Positions 1 to 8,969 are shown, counted from the stretch's first letter. The stretch: DNA of 64,000 nt from Chitinimonas arctica (GCF_007431345.1 NZ_CP041730.1:5022001-5086000), one strand, 5' to 3'. Translations and numbers: made by a program. The notes: generated by a model from the sequence alone, not told the origin.

Positions 1-876
1 ACCGCCAACGGCGTATCGGTAAACCCCTTGGTGGATGTACAGGATGTCGATCTTTCCACCGGCAATATCACCTTCGACGGCACCCTGCAGGTCAAGGGCG
101 ATATCCGTGCCGGCATGTCGGTGCGGGTAGCCGGCGACGTGGTGGTGGGCGGCACCATCGAGGCGGCCGAGGTGGTGGCGGGCGGCAACGTCGTGGTCAA
201 GGGGGGCATTATCGGCAAATCGGAGAACGCCCCCGGAGCGCGCGAAGGCGAGCAGGAAACCGCCCGTATCAGCTGCAGCGGCACGGTCCAGGCAAAGTTC
301 ATCGAGCATGCGGTGATCGAAGCGGGCAAGGCCATCCAGGCCGAAGGCGGCGTCAGGCAGAGCGAGCTGACGGCGGGCGAGACGGTGGTGGTAGGCAAGC
401 CCGGCGGCAACACCGGCAGCCTGATCGGCGGCCACACCCGCGCCCGCCTGCTGGTCCGCGCCCCGGTGCTGGGCTCGCCTTCCGGGGTGCCCACCCTGGT
501 GCAGGTCGGCTTCAACCCCTATCTCAATGCGGAACGGACCAGTACCGAGCAACAACGCAAACGCCGCGTCGAGGAATTGACCAAGCTACGGCAGCTGATC
601 AGCTTTTTCGACCAAAACCCGGCCAAAGCGGTCGGCAGCATGCGCGAAAAAGCGGAAAACACCCGCGACCTGTATGAAGCCGAGGTCAAGGCGCTGGACG
701 TCAAGCTATCCGAGCTGGCCGAACAGATGGAATTCGCCGAAGGCGCCACCGTGGAAGCCCCCAAATGCATCCACGGCGGGGTGAACCTGCAGATCGGTCC
801 CAAGTTGCTGCAGGTGATAGACGACAAACCCGGCGGCAAGGTGCATTTGGTGGATGACCAGGTGGTGTTGAGTTAG
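1..876 (+). CDS. FapA/DUF342 family protein, 5' end outside window
   Basis: The reading frame is open from base 1, so the N-terminus lies upstream and 291 residues are visible. The first half is a run of short beta-strand repeats rich in Gly and Val (GNITFDG, GDIRAG, GDVVVGG, GGNVVVKGG), the parallel beta-helix typical of FapA/DUF342 proteins. It is followed by a charged helical segment (about residues 175-245) likely to form a coiled coil, and a short C-terminal beta region. Family members are linked to polar or envelope and cell-surface signalling functions, but the biochemical role is not established. A TTG at 28 could be read as a start, but the family-like sequence continues upstream of it, so I treat the gene as truncated by the window edge. 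Confidence 0.85.
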   Translation, partial: TANGVSVNPLVDVQDVDLSTGNITFDGTLQVKGDIRAGMSVRVAGDVVVGGTIEAAEVVAGGNVVVKGGIIGKSENAPGAREGEQETARISCSGTVQAKFIEHAVIEAGKAIQAEGGVRQSELTAGETVVVGKPGGNTGSLIGGHTRARLLVRAPVLGSPSGVPTLVQVGFNPYLNAERTSTEQQRKRRVEELTKLRQLISFFDQNPAKAVGSMREKAENTRDLYEAEVKALDVKLSELAEQMEFAEGATVEAPKCIHGGVNLQIGPKLLQVIDDKPGGKVHLVDDQVVLS

Positions 877-927
877 GGATGCACGGAAATATTGCACCCC
901 GTGATCGTTTGGCGGACATCGGTGGCA

Positions 928-1029
928 AGGTGCAACTTTGTCGGCCTGCTCGCCGGCAGAACGCAGAAGGTTGCCACCATCGAAGAAATCAATGAGGCGA
1001 CCACGCAAGGCTGGGCAGGCAAGAAATGA
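928..1029 (+). pseudogene. AbrB/VapB-type antitoxin remnant, C-terminal end
   Basis: The frame encodes a tail containing VATIEEINEAT and GWAGKK, which looks like the C-terminus of AbrB/MazE-like antitoxins encoded before PIN toxins. The stop overlaps the following ATG (ATGA at 1026-1029), the usual translational coupling of such pairs. The upstream DNA-binding part is not present in this frame, and only fragments occur in another frame, so the antitoxin is a remnant. Family assignment is from the tail alone. Confidence 0.55.
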
Positions 1030-1241
1030 AGGTCGCGGTCGATACCAACGTCCTTGTGCGTGCCGTTGTGCGCGACGATCCCGCTCAAGCGGACCTTGCT
1101 GCCGCCGTGTTGACCAACGCCGAGCTGATCACGGTTGCGCTGCCGTGCCTATGTGAATTTGTGTGGGTTATCTCCCCGCACATGCAACAGCTTGCCGATC
1201 CCATGCGGCTGAAGCTGGCTTGCTCCTTGATTGCCTCATGA
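1026..1241 (+). pseudogene. PIN-domain toxin, truncated by IS end
   Basis: It begins with MKVAVDTNVLVRAVVRDD, the first PIN strand with its catalytic Asp, and continues to the ELITVALPCLCEFVWV segment with the conserved Glu. After about residue 60 the sequence stops resembling a PIN protein and becomes LKLACSLIAS, the C-terminus of an IS5-family transposase (compare 36541-36594). About half of the domain, including the distal acidic residues, is therefore missing and the protein should be inactive. Translation is coupled to the antitoxin remnant by an ATGA overlap. Loss of both partners shows the locus is dead. Confidence 0.75.
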
Positions 1242-1268
1242 TTTGTAGAGAAATTTTGTTAGCGGCTC
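1209..1268 (+). mobile_element. Solo right end of an IS5-family element
   Basis: These 60 bases align with the last 60 bases of the IS5-family element ending at 36600, including the transposase C-terminal codons and the terminal TTTGTTAGCGGCTC. They are followed by TAA, which fits the TNA target of this group. No left end or transposase body is present. The event that left this end replaced the 3' half of the PIN toxin gene and abuts the end of cobA. Confidence 0.7.
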
Positions 1269-1291
1269 TAAATCATTGTTTCCTTAGCTTC

Positions 1292-2044
1292 TTATGCCGA
1301 TAGGCGGCGGGCTCGCGTAGCGACGGCAAGCTCGGCTGCTTCCGCGATGGCTTTGCCCACCAGGATGATGGCGGGGCTGCCCAATCCGGCGGCCTGGGCT
1401 TGGGCGGCGATGCCGGCCAGCGTCCCGACAAGCCGGCGTTCGCGGGGGGTGCTGGCCCATTGCACCACGGCGGCGGGCGTATCGGCCGGCAGGCTTGTCA
1501 GCAAGGCCTGGCTGATGCGGGCCAGGCGGCTCATGCCCATATAGATCACCAGGGTCGTGCCGGTGGCGGCCAGCAGGCGCCAGTCTGGATCGCCATCGTC
1601 CTGGGCGTGGGCGGTGACAAAGGTGACGCCCTGGCAATGGTCGCGATGGGTCAGCGAAATACCCAGGCTGCCGGCGGCGGCCAATCCCGCGCTGATGCCG
1701 TTGATGATTTCGACCTCGAGGCCCGCATCCCGTAGAAAGGCGATTTCTTCGCCGGCTCGGCCGAATAGCAGTACCTCACCGCCCTTGACCCGCACCACCC
1801 GTTTGCCTTGGCGGGCATAGCGCCGCATCAGGCGCTGGATAAAGGCTTGCGGGGTGGACTTGCAACCGCCGCGCTTGCCGACCGGGATCACCCGTGCCTG
1901 CGGCGCAAGCTCGGCGATGCCGGGATTGGCCAATTCGTCCAGCAGCAGGATATCGGCTTGGGCCAGGGCCCGCACTGCTTTGAGCGTAAGCATGTCGAGA
2001 TCGCCGGGACCGGCGCCGAGTAGCGTGACCTTGCTTGGCAACAT
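1292..2044 (-). CDS. cobA: Uroporphyrinogen-III C-methyltransferase
   Basis: This 250-residue protein is predicted to transfer two methyl groups from S-adenosylmethionine to uroporphyrinogen III, making precorrin-2, the precursor of siroheme. It shows the SUMT signatures: VTLLGAGPGDLDMLTLKA at the N-terminus, the VVRVKGGEVLLFGR segment, and GISAGLAAAGSLGISLTHR. The length is that of a stand-alone CobA without the CysG oxidase/ferrochelatase part. It is the last gene of the nitrate assimilation operon, 26 bases after nasA, which makes sense because NirB needs siroheme. The terminal IS remnant lies directly downstream. Confidence 0.93.
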   Translation of the reverse strand: MLPSKVTLLGAGPGDLDMLTLKAVRALAQADILLLDELANPGIAELAPQARVIPVGKRGGCKSTPQAFIQRLMRRYARQGKRVVRVKGGEVLLFGRAGEEIAFLRDAGLEVEIINGISAGLAAAGSLGISLTHRDHCQGVTFVTAHAQDDGDPDWRLLAATGTTLVIYMGMSRLARISQALLTSLPADTPAAVVQWASTPRERRLVGTLAGIAAQAQAAGLGSPAIILVGKAIAEAAELAVATRARRLSA

Positions 2045-2070
2045 GTTCTATTTCCTTCGGTTCGTACTAT

Positions 2071-4800
2071 TCATGCCGGGGCACGGTGGGGGACAGGAAA
2101 CATCGCCAATGGAGCGCACAGGCGCTTGACTTCCGGCAGGCAGGAGCCGCATACCGTGCCGCAACCCAGCGTCGCCTGGACGCCATCGAAATCGACACCT
2201 GCTTGTACCAATCCAGCGATCTGCGAGTTTTTCACCTGCTTGCAACTGCATATCAGCGGGTCGCGTAGCGCGCTCGCCGCCTGACGGGGGGAGAGCGCGG
2301 CCAGGCGCGGCCCCTGCCAGGCTTGGCCGGCGAGCAGCTCATCCAATAGCGGCTCACCCCCTTGCAGATCGCCTGCGAAGACAAAGCCGGCCAACACGCC
2401 ATCCTGCCAACCGACCCGCTTGAACAATCCCCTGCGGGCATCGCGGTATTCCAATACATCGACGCCGGGCGGCAAGTCGATCAGCGCGAGTAGACGGCCC
2501 AGCCACTCCGGCATGGCATGGCCGGCGGCGGCCCGCAGCACCAGTACATCGCTGCCGCGCAGGCTGATCGAGGCATAGCCGCATTCGGCCAGCAAGGGTT
2601 GCAGGCGGGTATGCAGGGCCAGGACATCCTTGCTGCGGCGAGCGAGCAGGGCGCGCCAAGGCAAGTCGGCGGCTTCCACCCGCACGGCGGCGTGCTTGAG
2701 CTCCGGTTGGAAGGACTGCCGGTCCACCGTCGCCAGGCTGGTTTCGTTGATGCCGCCGCTGCCGAGGAAGCGGCCGTTCCAATGCATGGCGGCGAAAACG
2801 CTGCCGCTGCTCAGTTCGTCCGACAGCTGCAGCGGTAGCACCAGCTGTCCGCGCTTGCTGCTTACCTTGAGCAGGTCGCCAGCCTTGAATCCGCGCCGCT
2901 CGGCATCCAGCGGATGCATGCTCAGCGATGGCTCCGGTGCGTGTTCGAATAGTTGCGGCAGTCGGCCGGTACGGCTCATGCCGTGCCACTGGTCGCGCAG
3001 GCGGCCCGTCAGCAAGTGGAAGGGGTAGCGGGCATTGGTCGGTTCCGCCAGCGGCTGGAAAGCGGTGGGCTTGAACCGGGCCAAGCCGTCGGCGTGCGCG
3101 AATACGCCATCGGTGTAGCGGCGGGCCTGCCCCTGCGCCGCACCGGCCGGCAAGGGCCATTGCTGCGGCCCCGCCCGTTCCAGCATGGCGTAGGACAGAC
3201 CGCCGATATCGAGGTCGCGCCCCTCCGTCAAGGCGCGATGTTCGGCAAAGATGGCTTCGGGCGTGGCATAGCCGAAACGGGAAAGTTGCGCCGGACGCAG
3301 CAGCACCTCCAAGCGGCGTGCCACTTCGCAGGCGATCCACCAGTCGGGACGGGTTTCCCCCGGTGCAGGCACCGCCTCGCGCACGCGCGAAATACGCCGT
3401 TCGGAGTTGGTGACCGTTCCGCTCTTTTCGCCCCAGGTGGTGGCCGGTAACAGCACGTCGGCGTAGGCGGCGGTATCGGTATCGGCGAAGGCTTCCTGCA
3501 AGACAACGAATTCGGCCTTGCCTAGCGCTTCGCGCACGCTGTTCAGATCCGGCATCGAGTGGGCGGGATTGGTACAGGCAATCCATATGGCCTTGATTTC
3601 GCCGCGCCGCAGCGCATCGAACATCGCCACCGCCGGGGTGCCCGGCCGCCCGGATAGTGCCGGTACGCCCCAGAAATGGGCGACCTCGGCGCGGTGCCCG
3701 GCATTGTCGATATCGCGGTGGGCGGCCAGCATGGTGGCCATGCCGCCCACTTCGCGCCCGCCCATGGCGTTCGGCTGGCCGGTCAGAGAAAAGGGGCCCG
3801 CACCGGGCCGGCCGATCTGCCCACAAGCGAGGTGCAGATTGATCAGGGCCAGGTTCTTGTCGGTACCGTGCGCCGACTGGTTCAAGCCCATGCAGTACAG
3901 CGACAAGCTGGCGGGGCTGCGGCCGAACCATTCGGCTGCCTGGATCAGGTCGGCTTCGAGGATGCCGCACATCTCTGCCGCGAGACGCGGCGTATAGTCC
4001 CGCACCACTTGCTTGAGCGCGGCAAAGCCGTCGGTATGGGCGGCGATATAGGCCGGTGCGGTCAGGCCTTCCCAGATCAGGTGGTGCAGCATGCCGTTGA
4101 ACAGGGCGACATCGCTGCCGGGCGTGATCTGCAGATGCAGATCGGCCATGGCCGCCGTATCCGTGCGGCGCGGGTCGATCACGATCCAGCGGGTGGCGGG
4201 CCGGCGCGCCTTGGCGTCCTCCAGCCGGCGGAACAGCACCGGATGCGCATAAGCCATATTGCTGCCGGCGAACAGTACGCAGTCGGCCAGCTCCAGGTCC
4301 TCATAGCAGGTGGGAGGGCCGTCGGCGCCCAAGGCCTGCTTGTAGGCAGTGACCGAGCTGGACATGCATAGGCGGGAATTGGTATCGATATTATTGGTAC
4401 CGATCACGCCCTTGGCCAGCTTGTTGAAGACGTAATAATCCTCGGTCAGCAATTGGCCGGACACATAGAAGGCCACCGCATCGGGACCGTGCTGCCGCAC
4501 GATATCGGCGAACCGCTCGGCCGCGGTATCGAGCGCGCTATCCCAATCGGTACGCTGGCGGGGCGACTCGCGGCTTAGCCGCATCTCCGGGTAGAGCGCC
4601 CGGCCGGTAAGGCTTTGCGCGGTTTGCGCCAGGGTCAGGCCCTTGGTGCACAGGCGGCCGAAGTTGGCCGGGTGCGACGGGTCCCCCCGTACGCCGGTGA
4701 TGCGATCGCCTTCGCTCTCGATCAGCACGCCGCAGCCCACGCCGCAATAGCAGCAGGTGGAGCGCGTCAGGGTTGGCTGGGTCCGCTCCGCGTCAGCCAT
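2071..4800 (-). CDS. nasA: Assimilatory nitrate reductase, catalytic subunit
   Basis: This is a 909-residue cytoplasmic molybdopterin enzyme reducing nitrate to nitrite. The N-terminus carries a [4Fe-4S] motif (CYCGVGC at about residues 17-23 with a further Cys in GRLCTKG), then the bis-MGD oxidoreductase body (VIGTNNIDTNSRLCMSSS, GSNMAYAHPVLF, NPAHSMPDL). The C-terminus has a BFD-like [2Fe-2S] domain (CSCKQVKNSQI and CGTVCGSCLPEVK), as in Klebsiella-type NasA. I place the start at the ATG whose A is the last base of the nirD stop (TGATG). A longer frame overlapping nirD is not needed. It is co-transcribed with nirB and nirD. Confidence 0.93.
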   Translation of the reverse strand: MADAERTQPTLTRSTCCYCGVGCGVLIESEGDRITGVRGDPSHPANFGRLCTKGLTLAQTAQSLTGRALYPEMRLSRESPRQRTDWDSALDTAAERFADIVRQHGPDAVAFYVSGQLLTEDYYVFNKLAKGVIGTNNIDTNSRLCMSSSVTAYKQALGADGPPTCYEDLELADCVLFAGSNMAYAHPVLFRRLEDAKARRPATRWIVIDPRRTDTAAMADLHLQITPGSDVALFNGMLHHLIWEGLTAPAYIAAHTDGFAALKQVVRDYTPRLAAEMCGILEADLIQAAEWFGRSPASLSLYCMGLNQSAHGTDKNLALINLHLACGQIGRPGAGPFSLTGQPNAMGGREVGGMATMLAAHRDIDNAGHRAEVAHFWGVPALSGRPGTPAVAMFDALRRGEIKAIWIACTNPAHSMPDLNSVREALGKAEFVVLQEAFADTDTAAYADVLLPATTWGEKSGTVTNSERRISRVREAVPAPGETRPDWWIACEVARRLEVLLRPAQLSRFGYATPEAIFAEHRALTEGRDLDIGGLSYAMLERAGPQQWPLPAGAAQGQARRYTDGVFAHADGLARFKPTAFQPLAEPTNARYPFHLLTGRLRDQWHGMSRTGRLPQLFEHAPEPSLSMHPLDAERRGFKAGDLLKVSSKRGQLVLPLQLSDELSSGSVFAAMHWNGRFLGSGGINETSLATVDRQSFQPELKHAAVRVEAADLPWRALLARRSKDVLALHTRLQPLLAECGYASISLRGSDVLVLRAAAGHAMPEWLGRLLALIDLPPGVDVLEYRDARRGLFKRVGWQDGVLAGFVFAGDLQGGEPLLDELLAGQAWQGPRLAALSPRQAASALRDPLICSCKQVKNSQIAGLVQAGVDFDGVQATLGCGTVCGSCLPEVKRLCAPLAMFPVPHRAPA

Positions 4801-5126
4801 CAGCACAGCCCCAGAAATACATCGCCGGCTTCCACCTTGACCGCGAAACGCCGGGCACAACCCTGATCGGGCGCTTTGGCGGTGCCGCTGGCCAGGTCGA
4901 TGGCCCAGCCGTGCAGCGGGCAGGTCACCGTCTCGCCGTGCACGATGCCTTGCGATAGCGGTCCACCCTTGTGGGGGCATTGGTCGAGGAGGGCAAAGAC
5001 GGCGTCGGTCTCGGTACGGAATACCGCCAGGTCACCGTTCGCCCGCTTCACCACGCGGCTGCCCAGGCGGGGGATGTCGTCCAGGGAGCAAAGGCGTATC
5101 CACGGTGCATTTATCGGCATATTCAT
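4800..5126 (-). CDS. nirD: Nitrite reductase [NAD(P)H] small subunit, Rieske-like
   Basis: A 108-residue partner of NirB. The Rieske-fold ligand motifs are complete: CPHKGG and CPLHGW, two Cys and two His. The preferred start is the ATG preceded by a GAGAG element seven bases upstream. A TTG 18 bases earlier overlaps the nirB stop but is a weaker choice. The stop overlaps the nasA start, indicating coupling. With NirB it reduces nitrite to ammonium in the cytoplasm. Confidence 0.92.
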   Translation of the reverse strand: MNMPINAPWIRLCSLDDIPRLGSRVVKRANGDLAVFRTETDAVFALLDQCPHKGGPLSQGIVHGETVTCPLHGWAIDLASGTAKAPDQGCARRFAVKVEAGDVFLGLC

Positions 5127-5136
5127 GGTGGGTCTC

Positions 5137-7569
5137 TCAGGCAATGACGGTGAGGGGGATGAATTCCTGCTTTTGCGTGCCGGCGATACGCGCGGCCCAG
5201 GGGTCCGGCAAGCCGTCCAGCGAATACAGCAGCCGTTCGTACAGGGCGCGCCGGTTAGCCGCGTCCGTCACCACGCGTGCCTGTACATAGGGCAGGCCGA
5301 CACGCGCCAGGTAGTGGACGGTACGGTCCAGGTAATAGGCTTCCTCGCGGTAGAGTTGCAGGAAGGCGCCGCTGTACTCCTTGACCTCTTCGGCGCTGGC
5401 GACCTTGGCGAAGAACTGCGCCACTTCGGTCTTGATTCCGCCGTTGCCGCCCACGTACAGCTCCCAGCCGCTCTCCACCGCGACGATGCCGACATCCTTG
5501 ATGCCCGCTTCGGCGCAGTTGCGCGGGCAGCCCGAGACGGCCAGCTTGACCTTGTGGGGGCTCCACATATTCGCCAGCAGGGTTTCCAGCTCGATGCCCA
5601 TGCGGGTGCTGTTCTGGGTACCGAAGCGGCAGAACTCGCTGCCTACGCAGGTCTTGACCGTACGGATGGACTTGCCGTAGGCATGCCCGGATTGCATGCC
5701 CAGGTCGCGCCAGACATCGACCAGGTCTTCTTTTTTTATGCCCAGCAGGTCGATGCGCTGGCCGCCGGTGACCTTGACCATGGGTACCGCATATTTGTCC
5801 GCCACATCGGCAATACGCCGCAGCTCGGCGGAGTTGGTCACGCCGCCCTTCATCTGCGGGATCACCGAAAAACTGCCGTCCTTCTGGATATTGGCGTGCA
5901 CCCGTTCATTGACGAAACGGCTCTGCGGATCGTCGATCGCCTCATGGGGCCAGCTGGACAGCAGGTAGTAGTTCACCGCCGGCCGGCAGGTGGCGCAGCC
6001 GTTCGGCGTGCGCCAGGCCAGCAAATCGTAGACGGCGCGATGGCTGAGCGGCTTGTGTTCCCTGATCGCCTGCCGCAGCTCGCCATGGTTGAGATCGGTG
6101 CAGGCGCAAACGGCACGGGTCTTGGGGGCTTCCTGGTAGCCTGCGCCCAGGCAATTCATCAGCACCTGCTCGACCAGGCCGGTGCAAGACCCGCAGGAGC
6201 TGGAGGCCTTGGTATGCTGCTTGACCTCGTCCAGCGAAGTCAGGCCCTTTTCGCGGATCGCCTTGACGATGGCGCCCTTGCAAACACCATTGCAACCGCA
6301 CACCTCGTCGCTGTCGGACAAGGCCGCGGCCCGGTCCTGGCCGCTCCCGCCCGACTCCGACAGGCTGGCTTCGCCGAACATCAACTGCTCGCGCACGGCC
6401 GCGATGGATTTACCTTCCCGCAGGAGTTTGAAGTACCAGGCGCCGTCGTCGGTATCGCCATATAGGCAGGCACCCACCAATTTGTCGTCGCGGATCACCA
6501 GCTTCTTGTAGACGCCGCCGGCCGGATCGGACAGCAGGATCTCCTCGCTGCCTTCACCGCCCATGAAATCGCCCGCGCTGAACAGCTCGATGCCGGTCAC
6601 CTTGAGCTTGGTCGATAGCACCGAGCCCTGGTAGCGGCCAATGCCGAAGCGGGCCAGATGGTTGGCGCAGACCTTGGCTTGCTCGAACAGCGGTGCGACC
6701 AGGCCATAGGCGATGCCGCGATGGCTGACGCACTCGCCTACCGCGTAAATGCGGGGGTCGAAGGTCTGCATCGCATCGCTGACGACGATGCCGCGATTGC
6801 AGTGCAGGCCGGCCGCCTCGGCCAGCTCGGTATGCGGGCGGATGCCGACCGCCATGACCACCAGATCGGCGGGGATGGTCTCGCCGTCCTTGAAGCGCAG
6901 CGCCGCCACCCGGCCCGACTCGCCCGCCAGCAAGGCTTCGGTATGCTTGTTCAGCGCAAAGCGAAGCCCGCGCGCTTCCAGCGACTGCTGCAACAGGCGT
7001 CCGGCGGCTTCATCCAGTTGGCGCTCCAGCAGCCAGTCGCCGATATGGATCACGGTCACTTCCATGCCGCGCAGCATCAAGCCATTGGCCGCTTCCAGCC
7101 CCAGCAGGCCACCACCGATCACCACCGCATGCCGGTGCAGGCTGGCCGCCGCGATCATCTGCTCGGTATCGTGGATATCGCGATAGCTGATCACGCCGGG
7201 CAGATCCTTGCCGGGAATGGGCAGGATAAAGGGCTTGGAACCGGTGGCGACCAAGAGGCGGTCATACGGTGTTTCGGTCCCATCCTCGGCAATGACCCGG
7301 CGCCGGATCCGATCTATCCGCACTACCTTGTTGTGCAGGTGCAGGGTGATGCCATGCTCCCGATACCAAGCCAGCGGATTGAGGATGATCTCTTCGATGG
7401 TCCGCTCGCCGGCCAGCACCGGCGACAGCAGGATACGGTTGTAGTTCGGGTGCGGCTCTTCGCCGAATACGGTGATGTCGTAGAGATCGGGCTGCAGTTT
7501 CAGCAGTTCTTCCAGCGTGCGGATACCCGCCATGCCGTTGCCGATCACCACCAGTTTTTGCTTGTCCAT
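5137..7569 (-). CDS. nirB: Nitrite reductase [NAD(P)H] large subunit
   Basis: An 810-residue flavo-siroheme enzyme reducing nitrite to ammonium with NAD(P)H. Order of parts: FAD-binding Rossmann fold (VVIGNGMAGIRTLEELL), NAD-binding fold (VVIGGGLLGLEAANGL), BFD-like [2Fe-2S] domain (CGCNGVCKG and CGSCTGLVEQ, about residues 420-460), a second Cys-containing segment (CACTDLNHGEL), and the sulfite/nitrite reductase ferredoxin-like half. The [4Fe-4S]-siroheme cysteines are visible in TCVGSEFCRFGTQN and VSGCPRNCAEAGIKD. Full length for the family. It follows the nitrate transporter by 12 bases and overlaps no neighbour. Siroheme probably comes from CobA encoded in the same operon. Confidence 0.96.
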   Translation of the reverse strand: MDKQKLVVIGNGMAGIRTLEELLKLQPDLYDITVFGEEPHPNYNRILLSPVLAGERTIEEIILNPLAWYREHGITLHLHNKVVRIDRIRRRVIAEDGTETPYDRLLVATGSKPFILPIPGKDLPGVISYRDIHDTEQMIAAASLHRHAVVIGGGLLGLEAANGLMLRGMEVTVIHIGDWLLERQLDEAAGRLLQQSLEARGLRFALNKHTEALLAGESGRVAALRFKDGETIPADLVVMAVGIRPHTELAEAAGLHCNRGIVVSDAMQTFDPRIYAVGECVSHRGIAYGLVAPLFEQAKVCANHLARFGIGRYQGSVLSTKLKVTGIELFSAGDFMGGEGSEEILLSDPAGGVYKKLVIRDDKLVGACLYGDTDDGAWYFKLLREGKSIAAVREQLMFGEASLSESGGSGQDRAAALSDSDEVCGCNGVCKGAIVKAIREKGLTSLDEVKQHTKASSSCGSCTGLVEQVLMNCLGAGYQEAPKTRAVCACTDLNHGELRQAIREHKPLSHRAVYDLLAWRTPNGCATCRPAVNYYLLSSWPHEAIDDPQSRFVNERVHANIQKDGSFSVIPQMKGGVTNSAELRRIADVADKYAVPMVKVTGGQRIDLLGIKKEDLVDVWRDLGMQSGHAYGKSIRTVKTCVGSEFCRFGTQNSTRMGIELETLLANMWSPHKVKLAVSGCPRNCAEAGIKDVGIVAVESGWELYVGGNGGIKTEVAQFFAKVASAEEVKEYSGAFLQLYREEAYYLDRTVHYLARVGLPYVQARVVTDAANRRALYERLLYSLDGLPDPWAARIAGTQKQEFIPLTVIA

Positions 7570-7581
7570 GGCGTCTCTTCC

Positions 7582-8793
7582 TTAAACCTTGGCGCCGGCG
7601 ATATGCAGCGCGCCCCAGGTGTTGCGCCAGCGATGCTTGACCGCCAGCAGGCCCAGCCAAGCGCACAGGCTTAGCGCGGCGAACAGGCTCAAGCCCGGAC
7701 CGTAACCGCCGCTCAGCTGTTTGGAGTAGCCCAGCCCGGCGGCCAGGCAGAAACCGCCGATACCGCCTGCCATGCCGACCAGGCCGGTCATCACGCCCAG
7801 CTCCGCGCTGAAACGTTGCGGGACCAACTGGAAGACCGCGCCATTCCCCATTCCCAGCCACAGCATGCCGGTCACCAGGGCCACCAGCGCCATCCAGGCC
7901 CGCGGCGGCTCCAGCGACAGCAGCAACAGGCAGATGGACGCCAGCAGATAGATCACCGACAAGGAACGGATGCCGCCGACCCGATCGGCCACCATGCCGC
8001 CGATGGGACGCATCAGCGAGCCGGCAAACACGCATACGGCCGTATAGATACCGGCCTGGACCGGATCCAGCCCGTATTGGTCGTTGAAATAGACGGTGAG
8101 CGAGGAGGCCAGGCCGGAGAAGCCGCCGAAAGTGACCCCATAAAGAAACATGAACCACCAGGCATCACGCTCCTTCAATACTTTCAGGTATTCGGACAGG
8201 CGTTTTGGCGGCGGACAGGCCGGACTGTCCTTCGCGTAGGCCATATAGATCAGGAAGACCACCATCAAGGGCAGCAGCGCCAGGCCGAACACGGCATTCC
8301 AGCCATACAGCTTGGCCAGGCCTGGGGCGAACAAGGCCGCGATGGCCGTGCCGGAGTTGCCGGCGCCCGCGATGCCCATGGCCGCCCCCTGGTAGTGGGG
8401 CGGATACCAGCGCGAAGCCAGCGGAAGGGCCGCGGCGAACGAGGCGCCCGCCACGCCGAGAAAGACCGCCAGCAGCATCACCTGGCTAAAGCTATGCACA
8501 CCCAGCAGCCAGGCGACGGCAAGCGCGGCCATCACCAGCAACTGGCCGATGGCGCCGGCCAGCTTGGGTTTGAGATGGTCGACCAATACGCCCATCACCA
8601 GCCGCAGCAGCGCGCCGGCCAGCAAGGGGGTAGCCACCATCAGGCCTTTCTCGGCCGGGCTCAGGCCCAGGTCCCTGGCGATATGGATGGCCAACGGACC
8701 CAGTAGCACCCAGACCATGAAGGCCAGGTCGAAATAGAGGAAGGCCGACAACAGGGTCGGGAGATGGCCTGCCCGCCAAAAGGATTTATCCAT
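7582..8793 (-). CDS. Nitrate/nitrite MFS transporter (NarK/NasA type)
   Basis: A 403-residue inner-membrane protein with about 12 hydrophobic segments. It shows the nitrate-porter landmarks: FLYFDLAFMVWVLLGPLA at the first helix, the Gly-rich GIAGAGNSGTAIAALFAPGLA stretch and a second Gly-rich stretch near GLVGMAGGIGGFCLAAGLG. I choose the ATG giving MDKSFWRAGHL. A longer frame would run through the leader terminator hairpin and is not plausible as protein. It is the first gene of the nitrate assimilation operon and lies behind the antitermination leader. The probable role is uptake of nitrate for assimilation. Confidence 0.9.
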   Translation of the reverse strand: MDKSFWRAGHLPTLLSAFLYFDLAFMVWVLLGPLAIHIARDLGLSPAEKGLMVATPLLAGALLRLVMGVLVDHLKPKLAGAIGQLLVMAALAVAWLLGVHSFSQVMLLAVFLGVAGASFAAALPLASRWYPPHYQGAAMGIAGAGNSGTAIAALFAPGLAKLYGWNAVFGLALLPLMVVFLIYMAYAKDSPACPPPKRLSEYLKVLKERDAWWFMFLYGVTFGGFSGLASSLTVYFNDQYGLDPVQAGIYTAVCVFAGSLMRPIGGMVADRVGGIRSLSVIYLLASICLLLLSLEPPRAWMALVALVTGMLWLGMGNGAVFQLVPQRFSAELGVMTGLVGMAGGIGGFCLAAGLGYSKQLSGGYGPGLSLFAALSLCAWLGLLAVKHRWRNTWGALHIAGAKV

Positions 8794-8835
8794 TGCATGA
8801 CGCCCCGGTAAGTTGCGGTCTGCTCGCGCAGACCC

Positions 8836-8887
8836 AAAACAAAAACGGCGTCCGCACGCAATCATGCCGATTGCGTGCGGACGCCGT
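8836..8887 (-). terminator. Intrinsic terminator in the nitrate operon leader
   Basis: Read on the minus strand, there is a 19-bp uninterrupted stem with a 5-nt loop (GGCAT), followed immediately by TTTTTGTTTT. It lies upstream of the transporter start, so it would stop transcription before the structural genes unless it is opened. Its 5' arm overlaps the downstream half of the second ANTAR hairpin at 8878-8893, so the two structures exclude each other. Confidence 0.93.
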
Positions 8888-8920
8888 TGTCCGTGCCGGT
8901 AGGCCGCCGTCATTGGCGGC
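8878..8920 (-). promoter_or_regulatory. ANTAR (NasT) target RNA: paired hexaloop hairpins
   Basis: On the minus strand, hairpin P1 (8920-8903) is GCCGCC, loop AATGAC, GGCGGC. Hairpin P2 (8893-8878) is CGGAC, loop AACGGC, GTCCG. Both loops are six bases with A at position 1 and G at position 4, the hallmark of the two-hairpin motif recognised by ANTAR antiterminators. They are separated by 9 bases. P2 uses bases needed for the terminator stem, so ANTAR binding would favour read-through. The cognate protein is encoded at 10255-10839. Confidence 0.88.
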
Positions 8921-8969
8921 TCCGGCTGTGTAGGGGCCGCGCGCCGTTGCGCTGCCGTGCTACTTACCT

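Noticed and set aside
4876..6465. A 529-residue open frame on the plus strand opposite nirB/nirD
   Set aside because: It lies entirely over well-supported minus-strand genes with clear motifs. Its length reflects high GC content and it has no family features.
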